Below are positions 35,216 to 46,500 of a DNA stretch of 64,000 nucleotides, piece after piece. The stretch is from Ischnura elegans. Taxonomy: Eukaryota > Arthropoda > Insecta > Odonata > Coenagrionidae. The stretch lies in NCBI RefSeq assembly GCF_921293095.1, contig NC_060257.1, positions 56,704,968 to 56,768,967 on the forward strand, written 5' to 3'. A model generated the notes under the pieces. The model had not been told where the DNA came from, did no database searches, and worked only from the letters and a program-made list of their open reading frames with translations. Numbering within the stretch: the stretch's first letter is position 1; each line of letters begins with the position of its first letter. Made by a program: the position numbers and the translations under genes.

Positions 35216-36563
35216 CGATATAAAATTACCTGTGAGAGCTGTATTCGGTGGTTTGGGAATAAAATATTTAAAAAAATACATAAAAAATCTCTGGTAGGAT
35301 TGTAACGCCAGCAAAAATCAGTAAAAACGTAGATGAAGTTCTAGCTTCCCTTGCAAAGCTAAGCGATCCAAATTAATTCATGGGGAGTTGAGTATTATTA
35401 ATTATAAAAATTCATGAGGTTAAAGCGCATAAATGAATTATTGCTGAAAATTGCCTCGTTTGGAGTATCTGACCAGTGTTTAAATGAAAGAAAGGAAAAT
35501 AGTAAAAACTAAATGTATTTGTAGTATTATTTACTAAAATTACTTATTAATGTGCATTTTTCTTTTGTGCTTTAAAGGGCATTTTTTGATGCCCGAAACA
35601 TTCCTTATTAATTATTCATAGATGACCGATATGCAATAGTTCCAATATTAGGTCCTAACTATGTTTTCTCTACAATTATCATAAGAGATGAGTAATTACA
35701 GTTTCCAGCACCTTCGGTCATCCCTCAAACGATCTGCATCTCCATACTATGTACCCCACAATCTGATTCAATAGTTTGTCTATATATAGTCTATCTAAAG
35801 GTAGTTATAGTCTACTTAAAAGATAATACATTTTATTAGAAGTCGAAAATGCGTGTTCCATTGTAATAGTAGCCTCGATTTCATTATAATCCTTATTTTT
35901 TCGTGGAATTTAACGACTACCGATTTTGAGGACTAAAATGTGGTAACTCGGCCCGCGAGAGAAATTAATAGAGAACAAATCCAATTCCTATTAACATTAA
36001 TAAGTATCCAGGAAAATAGCTTAACCCTTTAAAGACCGAACTAACTTACCAACTGATTTTTACTATTTTTTTGCTTACCCTATATTTTTACAAATAATTC
36101 ACAATAAATAATTCAGAGACATTACGAAAGAACACCCGCACAAAAATTTTTAAACGTGTTTTCAAGCATGTTCCGAAATGGGAACACGCCACCAAGTTTT
36201 GCTATTGCTTGAAAAATAATTGTACAATTGACCAAAAACTAAATTTGACAATGTATTATGCATCGATATTTTGAATAATGGAGCATTTGTCACTGGAGAG
36301 CGAGTGTGGGGCACAATATAGAATAAACCGCATACTCACTACTGAAATGATAGAAATAATCAATTTTGAAAAGGTACAATTAACGACCAATGTATACACA
36401 AGCCATGCGATTCACTTTAAAAAATATTTCTATACATTATTCATTTAATAAAATCTATAAAAGTAATCACAAATACGAAGTATAGTTTTCATGAATTTTT
36501 AAAAATCTGTACCCAAATGGGAACGTTTAACACCCATCATCATCATTAGTCAACAATCCTAAA
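35216..36563. other. intergenic, nothing recognised
   Basis: AT-rich, including CTTAACCCTTTAAAG at 36.02 kb, which resembles a piggyBac-like end but has no partner. Confidence 0.45.
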
Positions 36564-36795
36564 GGCCGTTTTACACGGTACACGGAATTGCTCAATCTGA
36601 AGTACGTGCGAAGGCGCAATCAAAATTGCGTCGTGTAAAGCGTTGAATTGCTAGAACGCATGCGAGAATGCGTGGATGCGAGACGGCAAAATAGCCCCTG
36701 TTCTAATTTCGTTCATGCATTCGCGCAATTCCACGCCATTTTAGAAATTAATGCAGCTCTAACCTGCGGAAATCCGTTCCCCGTGTAAATCGGCC
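36564..36795. mobile_element. Harbinger-like MITE, 232 bp
   Basis: Left end GGCCGTTTTACACGG; right end inverted GGCCGATTTACACGG, one mismatch in 15. Flanking trinucleotides are AAA and TTA, an imperfect TWA-type duplication. Internally GCGCAAT-rich and TIR-like. The same GGCCGTTTT start is found on the element at 55.8 kb. Confidence 0.65.
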
Positions 36796-37052
36796 TTAAG
36801 ATTGGTTTGACGCAGCTCTCCATTTCTCTCTCCTATGCGGTAACCTATTCATAGCGACGTATTTCTTCTATTTCACATCCTTTATGACCTGTCCTATATA
36901 ACTCATTCGGGGCCGCCCCTTGCCCTTTTTCCCTTCTACTTGTCCTTCAACGATAGTCTTCATCAGGCCATCGTACCTCAACATTGGACTATAAACATTT
37001 AATTAAAGTTTCATACCCGTTTTACGCACTCATATGTTTCATACGCTACATA
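36796..37052. other. intergenic spacer
   Basis: Nothing recognised. Confidence 0.4.
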
Positions 37053-37307
37053 TCGATGGCTAAGTTCTAACAGCACGTATCTCAAAAATAGCATATTTTC
37101 AGGAGGGCAAAAAAAGATCAATATTTGTTACTTGCACACTGAAATTAAAAACCAAAAGTTCATAAAATTGAAAAAGAAGCATTCATTTGTAAAAATAGAG
37201 TTGTTTTTGGCTTGTATTTTATTTTTTAATGTTATTACACTTTGTTTAAGGTGCCTGTTTCAGACCGGCTGAATTTGAGATACGTGTTGTTGGAACTTAG
37301 CCATCGA
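37053..37307. mobile_element. TA-flanked MITE, 255 bp
   Basis: TCGATGGCTAAGTTCTAACA then GCACGTATCTCAAA at the left is inverted at the right with two mismatches, giving TIRs of about 35 bp. TA lies on each side (37051-37052, 37308-37309), fitting a Tc1/mariner-type MITE. Confidence 0.75.
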
Positions 37308-40300
37308 TATGTGTTTACGTGTATATGTGTTTAAGCTGCAAACGCTTCACTCTCAGTAGGCTAGCGGCAGTTTTTAACATATAAAACCGCCTTCCTTTGT
37401 ATTTTATTCATTCCTCGATGTGTTACATGCAGTAGCGGGGGCTGGAAAAAACCAGGCCGTACATATTTTGAAGATCAAAGACAAGGCAGGGAGGAGAAAC
37501 TGGAGTAAGCAGGTGTTGAATGACCAGCGAGGGTGAGTAGGCAGCAGCAGCAGCCATGGAAAAGAGCAGACTGGTTGGGAAACGCACTTGTGACGTCCAG
37601 CGAGAGAGCAAGCAAGATCTGTAGAAAATAGGACATGTAGGTATCAATGCGTCCGGAACATTAATCGAGAAAGTGTGTGTGTGCGGTATGCTTAAATATG
37701 TGCGCGGATTGCACCAATGCACTCGTGTGGAGGAACATATATAAAAAAAGAAAGGGAGTCGTGAAGTAGGATGATGTGCCAACTTGAGTTTGGAAGTGAA
37801 CCGAAAATTGTATCAACTCGTACGAAAACTTGTTGAGTGCTTCGGTTTGGACTGATGGATGTAATTGAAAAAAAGGGTGAAATGAATGCCATAACTTAAT
37901 ATACCTCTTCATACCACAATTAGTAAGGTGACCAAATGTTTGAATGGAGAATACTAGATAATTATGTATTTCACTTGGTAGAAAATCTTCTCTATAAGCT
38001 AAAATTTGCACGGAACTAAGTGTTTTAAAATTTATAAATTAATAAGTATAAATATTAAATTTTTTTACTTAAATTGATTAAATATATACTTTTGAACTTT
38101 AAGTTAATAAAAATATTCCACCAAAATTGTCCTTCGGCCTATTTAGTCGACTATTGGCATAAAAATATATCATATCGTACTGTATTCTGCAAAAGTGAAA
38201 TCGGTTTACTGAAAAATGATTTACATAAAAATTTGTGAGTATAGCTAAACAGCCATGACCTGACCGTTTGAATTCTTCCATATCCTTTACAATGATCACA
38301 AGTAAAACAACTCTTATTTACAGATTCTATGTGAGTTACAGTATTTATTAAATTTTGGATCGTTATTTTGTTTCTTATCCCTGGAAACACGAAAATATTT
38401 ATGTTGATTTGATCTAGTTGGTAAATGGATTTGATAGGAAATGCTTCTATGCAACAAAGGAAAGGGATACGATTGATATATTTACCCTTTTTTGATTTCG
38501 GAATGTACATTTGCCCATCTATACAATCCAGGGCACATAAACTAAGGTCCTCTGTTAACACAGAGAAATTTTTAGTAATTCGCGGAAAAAACGCGTTCAC
38601 TGATGTAGCCGAAACTTTATCTTGTGAATTGGTTCCATAGGGTGGATAAATCCTGGCGTAAAAATAACCTTAAAAATCACACTCATTAAGGATCTGGGGA
38701 AGGATTAACGATTTATTATCCCTTTCCCAGCCAATGATTCAGCCGAATGATGATTTTTAAAGGTGAGTCTAGAGCTCACCCCGTACTAAGCCATAGGTGG
38801 GTAAAATTCTCGCATTTAGGGTGAAGGGGTCAGTTCCTCTCCATGGGCCACCTCGAACTTCGAAGATGCCTATTTGGGAGTATCCGAAGACTTCACATGA
38901 GATTCCTTATCCTAAGCCATCCGTCTATAATTTCATACGAGAATATAACAATCGCAAATTCTTACCGTGGACACAATAAGAGATAGATGAATTGCAGTAT
39001 TTATTAAAAATTGGAGAATAATTTCTTATGCCTGGCAAGACGAGCATATTTTACTACTTTAATTTTGTTTAAGATAGGAAGCTAAATGCTGGTTTTATGA
39101 AAATACTACAGTTATAAATAATGAAGAATAAATGCTATTGATATGGCATAACTTATTATAAATGCCATTGATGAATGATCAGGATTAAATGGAGTTCAGC
39201 ATAACATTGATAATAGATATGATACGTGGTAAATGGAATGTGTGCAAAAACAATTGAAAAAAATTACGAATGAATGCGTAAATTAGAAGCCTTATTATGT
39301 TTATTTTGGTAAATGGTTCTACGGAACCCGATTACTAGCGATTTTGCGAGGAGCGGTGAATTAACGGAGTAACGAGGAGCGGTGAAGTAACGGAGAAAAA
39401 CGGTGTATGCCTCGAATGAATATCTTGAAGTATACTTAGGGTACATAGCTCATTTATAGCCCAGAATCACAACTAGTTTCGCTATCGAGAGGTGAATGAT
39501 AATATGCACAGTTAAGAAATTTATTCAGTATTTAGATTCAAGGAATGATTTGAAGGTCTATATAATTAAGATATGCATGCATTTTGAAAGTATTAATGTT
39601 TACGTAAGAGTATCTGAAAGATGACGCGATAAGGAAATGTGGAGAAGCTAGTTGCTGAAACAAGATCTGAGCGAAAGACTGTGAAAAGAATACTGTTGGA
39701 TTGCTCTTTTTTATTTCACCATCCCAGACGGGAAAGAATATGGGTTAGCTCACTTTTTATCAGTATCATTAATCGAAAATATAATTGACGAGGATCAATT
39801 AGGACCCCATTATTTTTTCGATATATTAAATCGGAATCATTTCTCGCAGAACAAATTTAATGCATTAAAATTTGACATTAAAATTTAACACCATTTCCAG
39901 AACTGCAACTGAATTATAAATACGTAATGTAAAAATAATATTTATAAAAATGTTTTTCACGCGAAAAATTTTCAATTAACATTGATATAAATAACTTTTT
40001 TGTTTCAAATTTCTATTTTTCACCTTCATTTAAACGATCGCATTGCTGACATTGGATTTTGGTGGCCATTTTGATGGTTCTGAGTTATCCTGTAAATTTC
40101 AGCATGATAACAAATGGAAAATTGAGTTAAAATTGAGTTTCAAGGTTTAACTCGGACATGGCGACAAAAAGCAATTTAATAAAGACGTAAAAAATAGGCT
40201 TTATTTCCGTTAACAACTAGGTATTATGCCGTGGTATTAAGCATCAGCCAGGTGCATACTCATTTCTGATTCCTAAAGTTATTATCACTGTCCTTTGAGT

Positions 40301-40522
40301 AACTCAATCCGACGAAATTTGATCGCAAATGGTATGGGACGTGCTAATCAATTCATAGCTATGCAATTAAATTAAAAATTTGAGAAAAAATATTTTTATC
40401 TCACTTTCCAGGCGGACGACTTCTTAAGCAGTCGCGCTGCCTACTAGACCATCATGAATGACTACTTATAGCGTTGCTAAGGAAGCAGTCATTCTTGGCG
40501 AATAAATAAATATAAGCTATAT
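37308..40522. other. intergenic, one unrecognised minus-strand frame
   Basis: A 149-codon minus-strand frame at 38151-38600 (MNAFFPRITKNF.., LCALDCIDGQMYIPKSKKGK, SCFTCDHCKG) is the longest unexplained frame; it could be a decayed TE protein or an exon, or chance. A 26-bp unit GCGAGGAGCGGTGAATTAAC is repeated twice at 39346-39395. Otherwise nothing supported. Confidence 0.35.
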
Positions 40523-40559
40523 ATTCGCCATAGCTTATATGATATAAGTTATGGCGAAT
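40523..40559. repeat. 37-bp near-perfect palindrome
   Basis: ATTCGCCATAGCTTATAT..ATATAAGTTATGGCGAAT, with one mismatched pair between the arms and a single central base. Confidence 0.85.
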
Positions 40560-41261
40560 CACTGCTGATGAAGTCAAGAAATTTTCTTTACGAAAAATGT
40601 TTTTTTTTAACAGAAATATAATTATATGACATGATTGTACGGTTATCAGTCTTTTAAGCATGAAATTAGCGAAATAATAGATTCGCCATGGAATACAAAC
40701 TCAAAATTTACACCAGCACTGTAAGTCTAAAAATCAGTGTCCCGTTCGATGACTCTTTGTTCGTGACGTATTAGTCGTATAAAACATATGGTTTCATTTT
40801 TAAAAAATAGCATGAACCAAAAACAGTCCCACCAAAAAATATAAAATAAAATAAAAACATGCGCCCTTGCAAACCACAGCTTAAACTATGGCCATACTTT
40901 AGTCTTTGAAAATTGGATACTGAATACTGATTTGCCAAAAACATTAGTTAATGAAATGGTAAATTCATTAGTAAATTATCAAAAAAGGAAGAGATTTGTA
41001 ATGTCAAAATACTTTTTCATTAGTTCACGCGCCATTTCACGAATTTTGACATAATTTTTAAAAATTTACGACTTAATTTGTTCCTTTTTTGAGTATGTAA
41101 TTTTAAAAATGTTGCTACATTCCTTATTCACTTTACTTATAAAAATTATAAACTCATTTTCACTTCAAACCCTGATGGAGGCTTGATAAACCAGAAATTC
41201 GGCAAAAATTGCACTTACAGTCAAATAAATCAATTTTATACGAAAATTATTAAAATCAGAG
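40560..41261. other. intergenic, nothing recognised
   Basis: AT-rich only. Confidence 0.4.
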
Positions 41262-41388
41262 CTCTTAGAAAACATTTAGCAATATACCGTTGATTTTAAT
41301 AATCATAATTTACCTTAGCACCCCATTTCTCGATATGCATCTGAATCTAAAAGCGTACCAATAAAAAAACAGGTTCTTTGTCCGGTCC
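41262..41388 (+). repeat. gene B upstream segment, copy 1
   Basis: GAGCTCTTAGAAAACATTTA..CTGAATCTAAAAGCGTACCA..AACAGGTTCTTTGTCCG. The same ordered blocks occur at 41788-41945 and 43066-43190. Similarity stops where a hammerhead-like motif begins. Confidence 0.75.
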
Positions 41389-41417
41389 GTTTCGGTTAAT
41401 TATCCAACCTTCATCAG
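41389..41417 (-). ncRNA. hammerhead-ribozyme-like core, minus strand
   Basis: On the minus strand CTGATGA, then GGTT..AACC able to form stem II, then GAAAC. GTCC before the core can pair with GGAC downstream as stem I, but a clean GTH cleavage triplet is not evident. Confidence 0.35.
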
Positions 41418-41787
41418 GACTTTAAATGATGGAAATGACTTTATAATTATGATGCACGAACAAAATTATTACAATGATTTTTAATAAGATAATAAAAATA
41501 TAAACAAATGCTGTTGAAAGTTAAGAAAAAATAGATTAGAATAATGTAAAATTTCTATTTCATTAAATCACTCCATTTCTCGATTTTCTTGCTATTAATT
41601 ACTGTAAGAAAATATTGTCATACCGATAAGACTCCAAGAAACCGATTTTATATAACAGATTCTAATTTTATTTTTTAATCGCCATTTTTAACTTCGGAGG
41701 AGGAGAGCGAGCGAGAGGAAGATATAATTTAAACAAAAAAAGCTGAGAAAATCTTCAGACAAAAATGTTACCACTACTTGAGAAATC
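41418..41787. other. intergenic spacer
   Basis: AT-rich, nothing recognised. Confidence 0.4.
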
Positions 41788-41945
41788 GGAGCTCTTAGAA
41801 AAACCGTTTCACCATTGATTGTAAAATTCATAATACACCTTACTACCCCTATCCTCCATACAAATCTGAATCTATAAGTGTTCAAATAAAAAAGAACAGG
41901 TTCTTTCTCCGCGAGAACGTGGATGTTTTTGGGCTGCGTTATATG
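41788..41945 (+). repeat. gene B upstream segment, copy 2
   Basis: GAGCTCTTAGAAAAACCGTT..TTGTAAAATTCATAA..CAGGTTCTTTCTCCGCGAGAACGTGG..GTTTTTGGGCTGCG. It extends further toward the promoter than copy 1. Confidence 0.75.
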
Positions 41946-43057
41946 TAGGCGTGTAAAAATTGAAATGCAATTTTTACCTTCGCTGACATTTCGGTTTATT
42001 TATGTATTTTAGTGAGGGCTTACAATGAAAACGAGTATGTAATTTGATGCTCCACAAAATAAAGGTTCACCACAATTTTAGTTTTACAACAATATAATAA
42101 AAACAGAAAAATGTTTAGCTCTAAATTAACAAAAAAGAAATTAAAATAATATCAAAATTCTATCCCACTCATTCACCCAATTTCTCGAATTTTAATTTAA
42201 TCTAGTCTGTCCTTTTTTTTGTTTATTTGCAATTGAATTTGTTTCTTTTTTGATCATTTTATTGTAAATTCATTGTTAAAACCCTTTATGTTGTTTATGA
42301 ATGAAAATTACATACACTTACTTAATTTCATTGAAGGATTGAAAATAAAGCAAAAATCGACCAAGATTGCGTTTTATTTTTATGAAGACCTGCACTCCAA
42401 GGTAAAAATTTCATAGATTCTACGTTAATGCCATTATGGTTTATAATTGTAATTTTTTGTTCAAACTTAATTTTTTAGATATATGACATTAAAGTTAATA
42501 TGTTTTTATGCTGTCGGTATATTTTCTATATCTTTATTTTGCTCTTTGATCGGTACACTTTTCATTCCTTTATATAAATCTCATGCTGCCACCAGGCAAT
42601 ATGTAGCAATGTGTAATGGATAAATAATATTGCTATTACTATAATTAATGATATTATTATTAAGGCTTAGCAGGACTTGGACTTTTCCAATATCTCGATG
42701 TTGCAAAACTCTTAAAATATTGCATTCTCTTTTTTCACTTTGTTTTTGTTTACGTGAAGAGAGATTACATTTTATTTTTTTTATCACAGCTTAAAAAAAA
42801 TCCTATACAATGGACCTTTTCTATGTATTTAAATGGATGTAAACAAATGTGGCTATTGTTTTGAATGTTGTTCGTTTGAATGTTTGTGTTCGAAACTCTG
42901 TTCTGAATGTAATCATAAAATGTATAATTTAAACAAATATCCTCGTAAACAAACATCCTTGTAATAAACTTGTATAATTATTATTATTAAATATATTAAA
43001 AAAATATTAAAAATCATAATGAATAATAAAAATATTATTGTAATTAATAATATTACT
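41946..43057. other. intergenic, AT-rich
   Basis: No gene. CATGCTGCCACCAGGCAAT at 42582 is a small dispersed sequence also near 5.2 and 13.5 kb. Confidence 0.45.
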
Positions 43058-43418
43058 ATAATCCACCGTTAATTGTAAAATCCATACGCCTCCCCACCTT
43101 TTTCCTCGATACACAACTGAATCTAAAAGCGTACAGATAAAAAAAAACAGGTTCTTTGTCCGCTAGAACGTGGGTGTTTTTGGGCTGCGGGGAATGGAAC
43201 TGTGGTAGGGGGTGGGCATAAGGCGTGACGGAGAGTTGAGGCTGTCCGCTTGGGCGTAGGTCACGATGAAAGTGAGATCGGGTTCACGCTGGAAGGAGGG
43301 GGCGGGGGTTTCTGCAGATCCGTCCAAAGCGGGAGCGAAAAAAGGAGGAGTAGGGGGTGGGTTAGGGTAGGGGTGGGAACAACCTAAAGGGAGTTAGGGG
43401 AGGGGACAATTGGACGGG
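43058..43418 (+). promoter_or_regulatory. gene B upstream region (copy 3) with G-rich tract
   Basis: 43066-43190 is the third copy of the upstream repeat, ending GTTTTTGGGCTGCGGGGAAT. It continues into about 220 bp of G-rich DNA reaching the TATA box. Copies 1 and 2 lack this G-rich part and have no exon behind them. Confidence 0.6.
43353..43377 (+). promoter_or_regulatory. G-quadruplex-forming tract
   Basis: Five G runs of at least three within 25 nt (GGGGGTGGGTTAGGG then TAGGGGTGGG), about 42 bp upstream of the TATA box, on the coding strand. Confidence 0.6.
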
Positions 43419-43425
43419 TATAAAA
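43419..43425 (+). promoter_or_regulatory. TATA box of gene B
   Basis: TATAAAA preceded by GGG as in gene A (GGGTATAAAA in both). Lies 101 bp before the ATG; CACATCAGATC at 43451-43461 could hold the initiator. Confidence 0.82.
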
Positions 43426-43519
43426 CGAGACCGCTGTGCAACGTACGGCACACATCAGATCCACAGAGATCCGCAGTATCTTCTGAACACAGTCGCAGGA
43501 CACCAACCCTCAAACCACC

Positions 43520-46500
43520 ATGTACAAGCTGGTGAGTCTCCACTCTCTACGACAAGTCCCGTTGGGATACGGCCGAAACGGATTACTTCGAGTTGTTTTA
43601 GGCTCTTACGATACTAGGGAATTGCTCTAGGATTTCTCTCCTGCCAGAGGATACGGATTTTATTCTTTGCCATACCTTTAGTCTGGGATATTCTGTTCAT
43701 TCGTCAGACAGTATGGACTTCTTCGATTTGCGCTGCTCCAAGGGTTATTGAAGTCTAGAATATACTTGGTCCACCACTTTGTCGTAGATTCGGTCTAGAA
43801 TATTCTATCCTAGCATCAGACAGTATGTACTTCTTTTATTTGCGAGGCTCTAAGAGTAATTGAAGACCAGAATAGTCTCTGATCTACCAGTCATATTTTC
43901 TTATCTACCGCTTTGCCATAGCTTTGGTCCAGAATAATCTGTCCTTACTCTTGGTTCAGAATAATCTGGAATTCCTCGATTTGTGCGGCTCTAAGAGTTA
44001 TTGAAGTCCAGAATATAATCTGGTCTCCCACTCAAATACTCTGATATACTCTGATATAAACTGAAATACCACTCAGATACTCTGACCACTCTGCCATAGC
44101 TTTGGTCTAGAATCTTCCGTCCTTGCATCAGAATCACGTGGAATATAGCAGAAATCTGGAGTAAGACCATTTTTAAACTGGTAAAGAGGACTTTTTGATC
44201 CAATCTAAATTTACATGCAACTTTAATTCTCAATTCATTCTTTAATGAGATCGAAACAGAGTGTACAGAAATTCTTCGATTTGAGCGGCTCTAAGAGTTA
44301 TTGAAACCCAGAATACGAGGTGTGTTCAAAAAATATCGCGACTTTTGTGTTTTTTCAAAAATTATTTATTTATTCATGAATATCTATTTTGTCCCCTTCA
44401 AAGTAATCCCCATGAGATATTATACACTTGTGCCAACGGTTTTTCCAATCTTCGAAGCACTTCAAAAAATCATTTTTTTATATCTTGTTCAGCTCCTCCT
44501 TCGATGCCGTCTTTATCTCGTCAATCGTAGCGTAACGTCGTCCTTTCATGGGTCTCTTCAGTTTAGGGAACAAGAAAAAGTCACAGGGGGCCAGATCTGG
44601 GGAATACGGTGGCTGCGGCATCATTAGTGTGTTGTTTTTGGCCAAAAAGTCGCGCACAAGCAACGATGTGTGAGCAGGGGCGTTATCGTGGTGCAAAAGC
44701 CAATTTTTGTTCTTCCACAAATCCGGGCGTTTCTGGCGGATTGCTTCGCGCAAATTGCGCATAAATTGCAGGTAATATTCCTTATTGACCGTTCTACCCT
44801 GTGGCAAGAACTCATGATGCACCACGCCCCTGCAATCGAAGAAAACTGTCAGCAAAACTTTCACATTCGACCGAACTTGGCGCGCTTTTTTCGGTCTTGG
44901 TTCGTGCGGCAGCTTCCATTGAGATGATTGAGCTTTGGTTTCCACGTCATAACCATAAACCCACGATTCGTCACCAGTTATGACCCTCTGCAGCAAATTT
45001 GGGTCGTCGCGGACCCAAACCCAACCCAACCCGACCCGTCTCATGCCCAAATCATTGATAAAAATCGAATGGCACGAGCCAATCGATATGTTTAGGTCCT
45101 CAGCAACTTCTCTAACGGTGATTCGACGATTGGCCAATACCATTTTCTCCACTTCATTAATTTTTTCGTCTGTTGTTGAAGTGCTCGGGCGTCCGGCACC
45201 CTCTTCGTCGTTCACATCTTCTCGGCCTTCTGAGAACATTTTGTACCACCGATAAACGTTGCTTCGGTCCAAGGTAGCTTCTCCGTATGCCACAGTCAAC
45301 ATTCGGAATGCATCCGCGCACTTAATTTCGTTTTTCACACAAAATTTGATACAGGTTCTTTGATCCATGGTAAAAATCGAAGACGATCCAAAACACGTGC
45401 AAGCAAAACAGCTGTCAACAATTAAGTAAACATTCAAAATGGCCGAGCTTGTCGGCATAAGTGACAGACATGAGTACCAACATAACGCCACAAAAAAATC
45501 GAAATTCGATTATACGTAACCCGCGAAAAATTCAAAATTCGCGATACTTTTTGAACACACCTCGTATAATCTGGGCTCCCACTCTAATACTCTGATTTAC
45601 TCTGATATAAACTGAAATATCACTCAGATACTCTGATCTACCATTCTGCCATAGCTTTGGTATAGAATCTTCTGTCCTTGCATCAGAATCACGAGGAATA
45701 TAGCAGACATCTGGAGTAAGACCATTTTTAAACTGGTAAAAAGGACTGCTTTATTTAATCTAAATTTACATACAACTTTAATTCCCAATTCATTCTTTTA
45801 TGAGATAAAAAAAGAGTCTACAGGATATTTTTCACGATAGAGAGATCAATGAGACCTATATAGGATCTGCTGAGGGCAAAGAAATACTGCGAATCATACC
45901 TTCATAGAGGGTAGATTAGGAAGCAAAATTTCTGTAATTTTTCCATTGGCGACGAAAAGTGAGTAGATAGCAACTAAACAAGTGCTATAACTAGGGAATG
46001 AGTTGTCGTTTGAGAACCGTGTTTTCTTTCCTGAGGATCTTGTTCGTTTGCCACGAGTGAATGATCCAGAGCTCCAAGTTCGAATACCGGCGATAGCAAA
46101 TTTTTTAAAAGTGCAACGTTGAACCTTAAATGGATACCAATAAGAGATTACTACAAGTGCGGTGTTGCGAACGAAAATTACACGGATATTACAAAGAAAC
46201 TAGGGAATGAGTTGAACGACATCATTTGGGAATCGGGTTTTCTTTCCTGAGGATCAGGTTCGTTACCATTCAGTGAATAATCAGGGGTTCAAGGTTCGTA
46301 CCCCGGTCAAGCCAAATTTTTAAAAGGGCAATGGTGGACCAGCTTCTGAGAGGAAAGATGACTTAAGTACCATCAGTGGTGCATAGAAGAGAAAATAGCT
46401 CCATATTTTAGTTAAAATATTTCTTATTGCTCGCACCAAAACCTATGAATAATTTTTCAAAACTTGTGCACAAGCGACAGTGAAAATTTTATAGTTTCCA

